64,000 nt of DNA. Source: Nectonema munidae (Eukaryota > Nematomorpha > Nectonematoida > Nectonematidae). The stretch covers positions 62,001-126,000 of the forward strand of contig JAUIRK010000248.1 in NCBI GenBank assembly GCA_030549495.1, given 5' to 3'. A program made the position numbers and the translations under genes. Of this stretch, positions 47,605-59,834 are shown piece by piece; positions within the stretch are counted from its first letter, which is position 1, and each line of letters begins with the position of its first letter. Under the pieces are notes generated by a model. That model ran no database searches, was not told the DNA's origin, and was given only the letters and a program-made list of their open reading frames with translations.

Positions 47605-48260
47605 CTATTTGGTGCTTGGTAGATCACGATAAATCGGATCATTCATTGAGTTGGAGAATAAATGAAAAATCTTAAACCCAAAAGTCCCCCAAACTAAGTC
47701 CAAATCAATTTGGCTAAGAGGCCCTCTATCTTTTATATAAAAGCCAAAACCACCACCAGGCCTTTTTTCTCTACATTTGGCCAACAAATTAAATGCCTCA
47801 ATATTGCAAGCATTTTTATCATTGCAAGCTTCGGTTAATGCAAAATCATCAATGCTATGTCCTTTCAAATAAATTAAAATAAATTCATTTCCCTGCAGTT
47901 TTAAACAGCTCTCTGCTTCATCAAACCAATTTTTATATGTAATGCTGGAAACAAAATTTGATTTGGAACCATTAAAGATTTTGCTTTGATATTGTGCTCT
48001 CCAATTGAAAAAAACAAGTTCTTTCAGGCCAATATTTTTATTGTAGTGTTCTTCTTTATCCCTTCTATTCCATAAACAAAGAAAGCATTGAAAGATAGTG
48101 TGAAGTCAAAGTGCAACAGTTTAAAATCTCCAATATAATAATTATCGCAAACCAGTGTATCATACTTCAAGCTCTTCAACAACGATTTAGCACTACAAAA
48201 GTTTTCTCCCAGGTAAACAGAATTTGCCAGAGGGTATGGATGGACACGTGTTTCCATTGT
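47605..48260 (-). other. coding-like relic, possibly a LINE endonuclease piece
   Basis: Two minus-strand open frames (48257-48024 and 47868-47605), with a readable stretch between them in another frame. The lower one holds CREKRPGGGFGFYIKD, which resembles the R.GGGV.IYIK loop of LINE endonucleases, and DPIYRDLPS. The upper one is not recognised. Function cannot be stated. Confidence 0.3.
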
Positions 48261-49757
48261 TCAAAAGTTTAGCTTTCAAGCTTTTAAAAGAGCTATCGAT
48301 AAAAAATATTCCATTCTTTAGATATATATTGAATTTGAATTTCCTTCAAAAGTCCTAGCACATTGCTACAATAACATAGAATATATTGAACAGTGAAAAA
48401 GTTAGAGAAATCTGTGTATCTTTTCCTTTTACTAGTGGCATAAACTCTTTTCTCAACCAGTTGCAAATTCTTACGTTTTGAAATTAAAAGCTCAGCTTTT
48501 GACTTCGTCAAACTGAGATCGCTAATTAGATTAATTATTATTATTACCTTCAGGTTGACTTAGATAGTGTGGAGTTTTTCCAAAATTTTCTAATTAGCGA
48601 TTAACATCTTCACTTTTTTCTTCCGATGTATATTTAGAAAATAAAGCTTTAATATTTAGAAAATGTAATTCTTCACTATGAAAAATAGGAGCAATAGAAG
48701 AAGGAATATCTGGAATATCCACTTCGACTTTTCGAATGATCAACCATATAAAAATAACAATTTGTCAAGTGATCCGTTCGTTCACCCCAAATTCAAGGAA
48801 GAGCAAATTTCATCTTCTTTTTTCGCCTCTAAGATTTTCTAATTTAATTAAACAAAATTTTGAGATTGCTATATTTGTGTTCAAATTTTATACACTTTTT
48901 TACACTGCGAACAGACAAAATGGGGTGCCAAAGACTTATTCTGTTCTCCAACTGAAACACAAAAGAAAAGATTTATAAGCCTCACAAAATTTTCTATATG
49001 CTATTACAGAACATTTTTCTGCTTTCCTTTTTATAAATTACAGAGAGTATTTACAGCTTTTAGAATATATTTTGAAAAAACTTGAAAATAAAAAATCTCA
49101 AAAAATAGGTGATAAAAATTAAAAAACAAAAAAACTTTTTCCTCATTTAATTATTTATTTATTGTTTTTTAAACTAAAAAAAATATTTGTGTTACATAGT
49201 TTTTATATTGACTGTGGACTTCTTCTTTAGGGCACAGCTGGTATTGATTTATGCGTGTCTTACTGACCCACAATACTTATTTATGCAAAAACGATGATGT
49301 ATACGCGTCAACGTATCTACGTTTATGTTCTATAGCGTCATCACATCTCTAGTACGCATTTTTCGTTGTGTAAAAGTATTTAGAGGCTAAATTTTTATGA
49401 TATAACTTTTGCATTTCTTAACCCAAATTTAGCATGAAATACGTCAAATTATAGCTTATTTTATCGGCTTTAAGATCATACGAGTTACACATTGAAATTT
49501 ATGGTACTAAATCAAGAACATCTTTTTTTCCAAAATTTGATACTTTTATCAAAATATTTTGTTGACTTGATAAAATTTAGTAAAAAATTTTCTATGACAT
49601 CAAATCTTCCGAAAACCCTTTTAAGGTTGACCTAAGGAGAGAACAAAATGTTTGATGATATATCACAACATTTTTGATTAAATATACTATTATTTTTTAA
49701 GGAATTGAAATTGCAAAATTTGAAGACTGTGATAATAAACAATTAAAGACTTTCAGG

Positions 49758-50050
49758 TTATACAGTTTTCTCTGAAATATTGAAAAAAAATAAAAAAAAA
49801 ACTTTAGAAAATTCATTCTTTAAATAAAAGCTTAAAAGATGAATACTCAGAAATCAGTTTTGTTTCATTTGTATTTCATTCTAAACTTTTAATACGCGTA
49901 GACAAAAAATCTCATTAAAAATTCACAGTGAAATATAAATGAAACAAAACTGATTTCTGAGTATCCATCTTTTAAGCTTTTATTTCAAGAATGAATTTTC
50001 TAGAGTTTTTTTTTAATAAACTTTAAAAGAAAACTGTATAGCCGAAGAGT
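49758..50050. repeat. long inverted repeat (hairpin), arms about 120 bp
   Basis: The left arm (49758-49879) contains AAAAGCTTAAAAGATGAATA and CAGAAATCAGTTTTGTTTCA. The right arm (49928-50050) is its near-complete reverse complement with a few mismatches and small gaps. The spacer is about 50 bases, and no gene lies inside. Confidence 0.9.
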
Positions 50051-50599
50051 TGCAAGTTTTGTTTGATGAAAATATTATCAATAATTCAGGTTTTGTAGTT
50101 AATGTGATGTGATAGTCGGTTTGAAATAGTTAGATCAGGCCACGTTGTAGAAAAAGCAAACTGAAAGATTATCGATTTTGAGAAAGTCTGTAGCGACAAA
50201 GTATATGAGTAAAAGTGCTATCCAAATCGAAAGAAAATTAGAGAAAAAACTTTAGAAAGAAATCAAATCATCTAATTTAAATGAGGGAAGCGTATAAAAA
50301 ATGTGTGTCTCAATTTTTTGTTTTCAAGGGATGTCTAAAAGTGTAGAATAATGCTCATATCCTCCTGAAACAAAAGCGCCATCAAAGACAGAAAATTCAA
50401 TATTTTCATCTACATAGAAAGCAAGATCGGCATGGGAAGCGGCTTGGTCTTTTGAAAAGCTTATTCTTCACTAAAGCCTAAGAATGTATTTTGTCACACC
50501 ACGTTTTATTGAGAGGAATAACATCTAAACGCGATTTAGCAAATATATGCCTGCCTCCTATCAATAAAGCATTTGAGCTCTTTATTTACTATTCAAGGA

Positions 50600-51720
50600 T
50601 TGCATGTTCGACCTTATAATATTAAAATTTAAAAAACTCAAGACGATTCAAATAATGAAAACTTTTGGGGATGGAACTAGTAGTGGCGATATCATAATTA
50701 ATATAAATCGTTGAATTTTTAACGCAATTCAACTCCTTGATCACATCGGAACAGAAACGATCCATAGTAGAGTGAGTTGATGAGGTAATTATATTTGTTT
50801 TATCATCTTTAATATAGGACAAGAAGTTGAAGAATAGGCTTTAGAACAAAATTTAGCAGTAGTCTCCCTTTTGCAATTTTAAGGGGGCGTGTCCAACAAA
50901 CAGACAGTTTCCACAATAAATTTGTGTATAAAAATGGTTTAACTTTTTTAATCTTTGCATAGAAAAATATAAGAAGAAATCAGATTATATATAGGTATAA
51001 TATACTGCTAGATTTGTAGGGAAACTTTCAGAACACTATGATTCTTAATCTTCTTAGTGAACTGTTATTCAAATGCTTGATCTTGATTAAGCAAAATTTT
51101 TACTTCTTCATTTTTCATTAAGATTTCATCTAGGATTGATTTTTTGGCATATCAAGAGAAACGAGTGGAGAAATTTTCGGAAGAATCGAATTTAGTATTT
51201 CACAGGTATTGATTTGTCTTGAGAAAGTTTTTCATCTTTATCCAAGTTGTGAAATTCCTGGGAATATAGTTTGAAAATCTTTTTCGTTAATTTTGAAGAT
51301 ACGATTTCAACCAATGACAACATTTCTTTCGCTTGCTGACTTACTGATTCATGATCAGAGTCTTGAAATTAGTATAGAATATTTTTAGGTCTTACTTTTT
51401 CTAAGCAGCTGTGCATGTCATGACACCATCACGGATTGAACTACTTTGAGGCAATGTAGAATAACTTCTTCCAGTTTTCTCAGAGAAAGACGTGAATAAT
51501 ATTTTGTGCTCATCTAATTTTTTTATCAAAATCTTCATCAAGTGGGCTGGATTTCTGTAATGTCGGTAATGCCATCAGATACCACAAGAACGAAGTTTGT
51601 CAAAAGTATCAAACAGTTTTGCATCAAATGATTGACATTCGTAGCGACCCACTTGAAGCGATGGTCACATTTCAAGAGCTGTGTTGTATCAGAAAGACAA
51701 TTTTCACATTTTCATTCTTA
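50600..51720 (-). other. faint coding-like stretch, unassigned
   Basis: Short minus-strand pieces such as LLKCDHRFKWVATNVNHLMQ and KIFKLYSQEFHNLDKDEKLS read more like protein than the surroundings. They could be a worn hAT transposase, but I see no diagnostic motif. Confidence 0.2.
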
Positions 51721-52259
51721 AATGACTTTTTTAGTTTTGTTCTTACTCCTGGTCATAAGAGAAAATAGACCAGAAAAGAAAACAAGCACCCATTTAAGAC
51801 GATTAGTTTTGCAAATTGTTGTCTTTAAAGCTCTATATAATATAATATCATTTGCAACTTAGTTTTACAATTGATATTCATATTTCAATGAGATTTAAAT
51901 GAACGGCACCATATATTTCTACATAATTTCTATTTTTTGAAACAGGTTTTAACGGGTTATCAGTGACCTATAAAATCGGTTTTTAAGCTAACGTTTATTT
52001 TTCAACTCACACTTATCTGTTGCTTTCAATAAATCCCAGAAAAAGTCTGCGAAAGTTGACATCCCTTTTGACAAAAAGCCAAATAATAAAAGATTTTTGT
52101 TCAAGTTTTCACACTTCAGCTTCTTTCTTTCTACTTTTCTTTGACAGTTTTTGGAATTTATAACCCATAAATTACTACATTAAGGATGGTGAAAAGAGCT
52201 TTCTTTTCAATCAATCCATTTTAAAGAACAGTATTTTTTTATTAATTCGATATGAAGTG

Positions 52260-52900
52260 GTTGTTTGTAATTATAAAATACAATTGTCACGTTTTTGTCA
52301 TCACGCCCATATACATGATCTCCTTTTTTCCAAAAATATTTCAAAGAGAGTTTCTAAAGCATTCGCTACTTATCATCAAGTGTTTTTACATCTTTCCCCA
52401 CATTCGATACTACTACGACTCCACTTCTTGATAAAGCGCTGTTAATAAGACCAAACTTAGAATATGGAAATGTAATTTCTTATCCTCATTATGACTATGA
52501 TACTTCCCAAAATTGAGAAGGTCCAAAGGTCTAAAGACACTAAAGACATTTATGGTTTGAAAGACCTAAGCTGCAAGGAAAGTCTCATGAAACTAAATCT
52601 ACCTTCCTTACTCTATCGTTTCAAAAGGAGAGACATGATTACCATTTATAATATACTTCATGGAAAGATGCTAATCAACTCTAGAATTTTAACTGATTTT
52701 TCAGAAAAGAAACCAAAGATTCCTTTCTCAAAAATTTCAGAATTCGTTTTGTAAAAAGTCCTATTTAAGACGGTTTTTCTCTGAAAGAATGATTAATGCC
52801 TGGAATTCACTTCCCGACGATATTGTTAATGCTCCAAATGTATATGATTTTAAGAACAAATTGGATGAATTTTGGAAGGACAAAATGTTACGTTAAAAAA
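52260..52900 (+). mobile_element. LINE 3' end (CR1/L2/Jockey-like)
   Basis: Across three frames: ISKRVSKAFATYHQVFLHLS, then NLEYGNVISYPHYDYD. The open frame 52491-52754 has IEKVQRSKDTKDIYGLKDLS and LMKLNLPSLLYRFKRRDMIT. It ends with MINAWNSLPDDIVNAPNVYD and FKNKLDEFWKDKML. This is the C-terminal region past the reverse transcriptase, as in many animal LINEs. The copy is 5'-truncated and has frame breaks. Confidence 0.85.
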
Positions 52901-53164
52901 TTTTAAATTAACAAAATATAAATAATTGAACTAAAGCAAATAATTATGGAAAATTAAAATAGTTATAAACATAATTGCGTTTTAAAAAAAAAGTTAGTTT
53001 TGTGAAAGTATATAGTAAAATTAAAATTTCAAACTAAGGCGTAAATTTTGATAAACCGAAACTAATTTATTAAAAATGCATTACATCTTTTGGTCACTTT
53101 GAAAACAAATAAAACCACATGACTTTTACTCGATGCAAGTCTTAAATGGCAGCCCACAATTTTC

Positions 53165-53192
53165 TAACTCGTACCACTATTATTATTATTAT
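53165..53192. repeat. (ATT)n microsatellite
   Basis: Run of ATT/ATC units within a low-complexity open frame. Confidence 0.8.
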
Positions 53193-53399
53193 TATCATCG
53201 TCATAAGCAAAGGAAAGAAAAAAAATTATTGTATAATCGTTCCTAATGATGTTTCTGTGAGTTCTGAATTCTTAACACTAAGGAAGAATGGTACTAGATT
53301 CTTATATAAACTAGATTCATATATATATAAAAAAGTACATGCTTATTTATTCTTTGGAGTTAGCCATATTTTGACATTTTTCTTCTTTTAGTTAACTTT

Positions 53400-56300
53400 T
53401 CAGTTAATTTCAGAGTGACAAATTAACTTTGTTTTCATTATAAACATCATAATCAGCAAAACTAACAATTTTTTGTTATTGAAGATATAAAATAGTAGTA
53501 CTACATACATATAATTCATAACAAACATCAAAAAATTGTTAAAACTGGAGACTTTATTTTAATTTAACAAAGTGTCCGGTTTTACCACAATTTTTTTCGA
53601 TATTTTTTATCATTTTTTCACCTCAATGGCCATATCTGTCAGAAATACTGTTTCAGATTGTTAGTGATAATTTTATGTATAAAATTGGTGTAAAAAAATC
53701 AGTCACGATGGCATTTGATGAAAACTAAGCGATTATTATTAAACGGTGAATAGGGTTGATTGATTCAGCTTTATCGAACCATTTTTCACCAGTCAATTCA
53801 ACTCACAAAACATTTTAAGCAAAGGATAATAAATCAACGCAACGTATATAAAAACTCCTAAACTATTTTGCAATACATTGTATTGTGTAATTATAATCAC
53901 GTTTTTTAAAAACGTCACTAAATCATTCCGGTAGCTCAGGAGGGGGGGGGGCAAAAAATTTTCAGGTAGGCATATGAATTTGCGACTTTTTAAGGCTTTG
54001 TCTTTCAATTATAAATATACAAAAAGTAAAAATCTCATGTGAAATATTATTATATATATTCAAAAAAATTTTTTCTATTTTAATCAATTTAAAAATTAAA
54101 TACTGCATTTATTGGAAGATATTTTTGCAGACCTATTGTTGAAAACTTACGTGTAAAATGCTTTTTTATTTTGCAGCGTTATTGACAATTTTTTGCCTTT
54201 CAAAACGCATTTTTAACAAATTCATCAAAGGTAATACTTTCAGTCAATTCATTTTCAAGGCGTATACTAAAGTCAACTGAGATTCTCTAAAGTCTAAACG
54301 GTGGCATCCTTCTTTGATGCGAAGAATCTACTGAAATCACAAAAGTAAAGAATCTACTCGAATATCCTGCCATCAGAGCTATTATATAAATATTATTTTG
54401 TAATCTTCGCCCGACTTAATGTTGAAACAAAACTGGTTATTTTCAAGATTAAATCAGTTTCTATTTCTAAATTTAACTCATTCGGTTGAGTATTTAAATA
54501 AGTTTACTAAAATTTTTTCATAACTCCGAAAAATATTCTGAAGTTAGCTATAAATTAGTGCGTCAAGACTATAGTTTTTATGAAGCATCGTAGAGGTTCT
54601 AGTTTTTCAGCGTTAAGGAAGTCGCTATTCCCCAGGCTTCATGTTTCAAAAGATTCCCAAAGTTTCATTTTATAATCTGTAAATGAAATCGGAATCCAAG
54701 CTCTCTATAGTATTTCTTATACAAGTCTACGTCGATGATGTAAGTTGATCATCCATCATACGCCTGGTGGAGTACCACCCCCTCCCCTGCTCCCCCACTG
54801 GTTACTGGTCCCCTGCATTAAACAAGCATATTTTTATGTTCTGGTACGTTTATTTATGTTCTAATAAAATTTCGTTTGATTGTTTCACATTTTCTCGACG
54901 AAATACCGTTGCATCTTATGTGCATATTTATGGACTCAAAATTTTCCAAAATTAAGCGGTTAATCGATCGCTTAAAGATATTAGGTTAAAGAAAACATGG
55001 TTAATTACCATCAATATTTAATTCAAGTATTTTGTTAACTGTTGACCAGCATTTACTTTTGATCCCGAGAAAACTGGAGAGTATATATCAGCTTTTAAAT
55101 AGAGAATTGAATTCCATCATTTGAAGGATGCAAGAACTTATTTCGTTTTGTATATGGTAAAATATATACGCCCCAGATTTACATAATCTGGAAGTTTTTA
55201 CTTTTCTAGTCTCGTTAAACAGCGGTTTTCAAGCTTTTTGTCTAAAGCGCGCACTGAGATTCTTAAAAATGCAAAAAGCCTTCATTATGTAGAAAATATT
55301 TCACCCTTTTTTCAAACTTCAATTTGAATTCTTAATTCCATTTATATTAAGTACATTATTCCTAAAAATATTCTTGTCTAGATCCAAGCAAAAGGATTAA
55401 TCACTAATTCTTCTAGTTAGAGCCCAAGCAAATCCTCAATTCTGAACAATAAGTGATCTTTCAGCTGATATTTATGATTAGGAAAACTTTACTTTGATTT
55501 GAATTCTAATTTTATTAAATTCTTATGCAAAAATAAGTTTCTAAAAATGTTTTATAATATTTGTCATACAAGGCCGAAATATTTTTTAAATATAAATTAC
55601 TCACCTCAATTCCATTTTTGCCCAAAAGTGGGTGATTCGCAAACGGTTGAAAAACCTACTTAAAATGAGAAAAGCACTGGGTGTGATTGTTTTTTTTTAT
55701 GGATCCCAAGTTAGATTTATAGGTAAAAGAATAAACTTTATCTCGGTTAGGTGCACTGATATCCAATAAATGTTTTGTTCCAAATATTTTCAAAATCCAA
55801 ACATCACAATCTTTTGGGGCTAATTCTCTTTTGACAATTGGGCTAAGGCATTCAACATATATCTTTGTTATGTTATGTAATAAACTCAAATCTGTCCTTG
55901 ATGAGTCAACTCAGAAATAAGGAATCAAAAATTGGCTTTGCTTCTGTCTGAAAACTGTATCAATTTGTGCACAGAACTGATCCAGATTCATGGATACAAA
56001 AAAGAATCCCTAAGCACTTCTCGATCTAGCAGAGGCAATTGTATCATTATTGTTAATCGGAAAACATAATAAAAAATGTCCATGTTTGCTACAACTGTCA
56101 ATAAAACTTCTAGTTTCAGAGTATTCGCAAATAATTGCTAACATTTATAAAAATTTTCATTATAATTTTTAACTTTTATACTTCCAAATTAGGAAACTAC
56201 ATTTTGAACTCTATCATTTTTTCCGCTAAGTATATTATGCAAAATTTATCTGTTTTTATCATTCTTAGTTTTTTTAATTACATAGAAATTTTTTTATAAA

Positions 56301-56900
56301 TATATTTTTTTATTTTTTTATGAATTTTAGTTTTAAAAAATGTTGTTAGACTACAAACAAGCACATGTACACTAAAACCAATAAAAAAACAAAAAAAATT
56401 ACAAGATAATTTGTACAAAAAAATTATGTATTCAAAAAATAAGTAAACTGTTTCATATTATAGTGAAAAAACTTTTTTTAAATTTTTGGTTAAAAAATAA
56501 AGTAAAAAATTCATAATTCAAAACTGTCAAAACTTTCTCTTCATCTTATTGTGATTCTCCATTGGTAGCTCTACCCTCATCACAAAATCATTTTTCGCAC
56601 CATGTTTTCGAAGAAGCCTTTTATGAAAATTTATTTATCACAGATTTTACGAAATGGCGGAGCTTTCCGATTGAAAAAAATCTTTTTGATGAGTTTGTTT
56701 TTACGGTATCAAGCTTGAAATGCCATCTTTCTCATGAAATTATTTGTGATTCTCTTTTTTCAAGAAGAAATTGGTTATGAAATTTTCAAATTTTTTTTTA
56801 ACATAAATGAGTTGTCAATTTAGCATTCTTTGACTTTTCAATCTAAAACAAATACTATTGATATGCGACAAAAAATTAGTGAGCAATTTAGCTTTTATTA
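53400..56900. other. mostly non-coding AT-rich stretch
   Basis: Nothing firm is visible. A minus-strand open frame at 55889-55656 (KRELAPKDCDVWILKIFGTK, SFTYKSNLG) reads like protein but matches no family I know. A GC-richer spot at 54770-54825 (CCCTGCTCCCCCACTGGTTA) resembles a transposon end, but no partner was found. Confidence 0.4.
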
Positions 56901-57185
56901 GCGCAAATGCAACACTGGCACACCCTAGAACTACCAGAGGGGTCAATTGATCCCTTTGTGAAACTAAACGCTCAAGTAACAGAAAGTCTTTTTCTCGAAT
57001 TTTTTGAAATTTTTGGACTTTGATTTTTTTACTATTAAAAAACTTTTTATTAACTTTTTATTTTAGAATGTTTTGATTTATGGCCTCAGAAGGTCAATAT
57101 TACTAATTATACCAAGTTGGGTCAATTGACCCCTAATTCAATTGAATATTAAAAAAATATTTAAAAAAATTTATTTACAAAGTTA

Positions 57186-58713
57186 TTAGCGATTTTTGCA
57201 AATATGGTTTGAGCAGGTTCCACAAACAACATTTTTGCAGTTTTTACATGTGTTCTTGCTTTTAAGGTATAGGTATTTCTTCATTTTCATTCTGTTTTTT
57301 GCATCTCTTTCTTTTAGGTGATTCTTTGTCTTTACCTTTCTTGCAAAGTTCTTCTCCCAGGGCCATCAAAAAAGATCTTCGATTTTCAGTAAAAATCCCA
57401 ATATCTTTACATATAATGTATGTATTCAAACACACTAAGTTCAAGAGATTGAAAAAAACAGCCAATGGCCATCGATGCGTTGAAGATTTAGTTGAAAAAT
57501 ATCTTAGTTTTCTATTTGAGCAAGTAACACCTCCTTTTTGACTATTGTAGTAAAGAACGGCAGCTGGCTTATTTTTCGAATTTTCATTATCGATCTCAGG
57601 TAAATCCTGCTTTGAAGAAAGAAGATAAACGGACTTATTTTTGGGGGCTTTGTAAGAAAGAAGCAAACAATTTTCCTCTTTACTAAAAGCAAAAATACTA
57701 TGATACCGAGAAGTTGAATTCAGCATTTCCACAAATTCTGGGATTTCTTTTTTGTTGGATCTTAATGTTCCAACAAGAAAACATTTTTCTTTGTCTAATT
57801 TTTTAGCCAATTCAAGAGAAGTAAAATAGTTATCTGTGGTGACGTTCATTCCTGCCTTGAAATAAGGCTTCATCAACTGTTAAACTACGTGCTCTCCGAG
57901 ATTCTTGTGCACTCTTTCTTCCTTTCCTACATAAGGAATTGATCCTAAAACATATGTTGTCTTATAGCCCAAAACTTTATTCCAAACTTTCCTGGTTTTT
58001 GAGGCATATATTGGATAAAGTTGCTTCTTATTTTGCAGTTGAACACTTGTTCGTCATCTGTTAATTCTCCCTAAGGGAAAAAAGCTTTTTCGAAATTTCT
58101 ATTTACGCTTTCCCGTATATTTCTAATGGCCGCAAACTTATCCTTTTTCTTTCTTGCGCTTCTTGAAGCCTTGTCATCAAATCTCAAGTATTTTTGTATA
58201 CATTGAAATTTGTTAATTTTTTGACCAAAATGAGTATAAAGGCTAGTTCCTTCCCTTCAGTACTCCTTGTAAAATAGAAAGACCAAAAAATGCGCCTAGA
58301 TCATCTTCTTTCATGTTAAAATCTTTGTCATTTTTGTTTTCATCTTTTTTTTAGTGAAGTTGATGATACTTTTAAAAGTTTTTTGTCAAACAGTTCAAAA
58401 AAAACATCCAAAATACTTTGTATTCTTGCTTGAATAAATCTATTTGTACCATACCTTTAGTTATTAAAATATTTGATGCTTTTCGCCTACCACCTTGTAG
58501 AGTAGGTGACTTACACCACTCGGTTCCATCCTTACTTGAATATGAAAATTCGAAAGATGATAAATTATTATCAGAATTTGATGAAGAAGAAGTCAATGAA
58601 GATGAAGAACAATAGGAAAGATTTTTATCATCTGAACAGGATTGTGAATCTGTATCACAGGCCAGAAAATCAAGAACTTCACGAGCGTTCATTGAAAAAA
58701 AAGCTAAAAGCAA
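57186..58713 (-). mobile_element. piggyBac-like transposase, damaged
   Basis: The N-terminal frame 58713-58372 has an acidic Ser-rich region and KDGTEWCKSPTLQGGR, the usual entry of piggyBac proteins. The middle is broken (KTRKVWNKVLGYKTTYVLGS readable near 58000-57950). The C-terminal frame 57876-57262 starts FKAGMNVTTDNYFTSLELAK, which holds the second catalytic Asp (TDNYFTS). It runs through KPAAVLYYNSQKGGV and STHRWPLAVFFNLLNLVCLN. The third catalytic Asp, normally in GGVD..D, is absent (GGVTCSNRK). A shifted frame then gives a cysteine-rich tail, CKNCKNVVCGTCSNHICKNR, as in piggyBac zinc-binding ends. CCCTAGAAC at 56932 resembles a piggyBac terminus but lacks TTAA. Confidence 0.82.
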
Positions 58714-59194
58714 GAGTTAGAAAAAATAAAGAAACTGTATGAAATGAAGAAAGGAAAAATACAAACTGTTTTTAAAATTGACAAACAACACCAACTTTAC
58801 GGATAAATAAGTCAGTATTGACAGCAATGTCAAGTGCATTCAAAAAATTTATTGATTTCAATTATGATATTTATATACACATGTGTCAAATAAGTTTGTA
58901 TGTAATTATTTGTATGTGGAATGATAATAAAATCCAAACTGATAATTTCAATTATATATATCTTTCATTTATAAGTTTGATATTTTTTGATTTTTTAAAG
59001 AATATTTTTCGATTCTTTGATTACAGAATTTTATTTTGATTATTTGACAAATATAATATTTAAAATCGTGCAAATTGCAAAGTATAGGTAATAACTTTTG
59101 TAACATCGTATGAGGTAGCAAAATATGAACAGAAAGTTCACTCTAAAAAATAAGATGTAAATATAAATAAAAAAGATGGTAAATATTACTATGC

Positions 59195-59335
59195 CTAATT
59201 TTACTGTTTATTTAGTAAAATTACACTAAAAAATAGTAAAACGAGTTTACTCCTAAAGTCGTAAAATGCTTATACTACCTAGGAAAGTAAAATGTATTTA
59301 CTATTTTAAGAGTAAATATATTTTACTACAAAGTG
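59195..59335. repeat. AGTAAA/TTTACT-rich cluster
   Basis: About ten AGTAAA or TTTACT words in both orientations within 140 bases, several forming local palindromes (for example TTTACTATTTTAAGAGTAAA). It sits next to the left inverted repeat of the SAMD3-like element. Confidence 0.6.
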
Positions 59336-59427
59336 TAGCGAAAATTTTCCAAAAAAACAAATTTAAAAGTATCAAAATTATAATTGAGATTTGTGGTGTG
59401 TGTGTTTGGTTAGAGCGCAGGCAATGG

Positions 59428-59496
59428 AAACTCATAGCTTGATGTGTGTGGTGCTTCTGCGCCTTATTAATTAAAATACCACACCACCTTTAAACC
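59428..59496 (+). repeat. inverted repeat, left copy, flanking the SAMD3-like gene
   Basis: AAACTCATAGCTTGATGTG, then CTTCTGCGCCTTATTAAT and AAAATACCACACCACCTTTA. It pairs with 61656-61722 in inverse orientation, with one seven-base divergent block and a few changes. A second partial echo of its inner part (ATGAAAATACCACACCAC) lies at 59660-59677. Confidence 0.85.
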
Positions 59497-59834
59497 TTTA
59501 TAATTCAGATAATTTGCCTACATGTAACATGGTCTGAAATCTTTGTAATTTTTCATAAACCAATAAAAAGTTAGCAGTTCTAATGGATGATCCTAGTTCA
59601 AATTCTGTTTCTGCCTGAAATTCTCAGCTCAATTTGAGCTGTGCTTCATACCTACTGGATGAAAATACCACACCACTTTTTAATTTGAAATTTGAAGATG
59701 TTATTAATATTCTAATAGAGAAGCTGTTTAAAATGCTTTTTTTCATAACTTCCATTTATTCTAAAATTTAGTAAATATCAAAAAAAAAATATCTATAATC
59801 TTTATTGAAAAAAACACTTAAAAAATTTTTACAT

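Noticed and set aside
53930-53955. G-run near 53941 as an element end
   Set aside because: A simple homopolymer run without a partner.
58418-58742. plus-strand open frames over the piggyBac N-terminus
   Set aside because: Antisense shadows of the acidic, Ser-rich N-terminal piggyBac frame.
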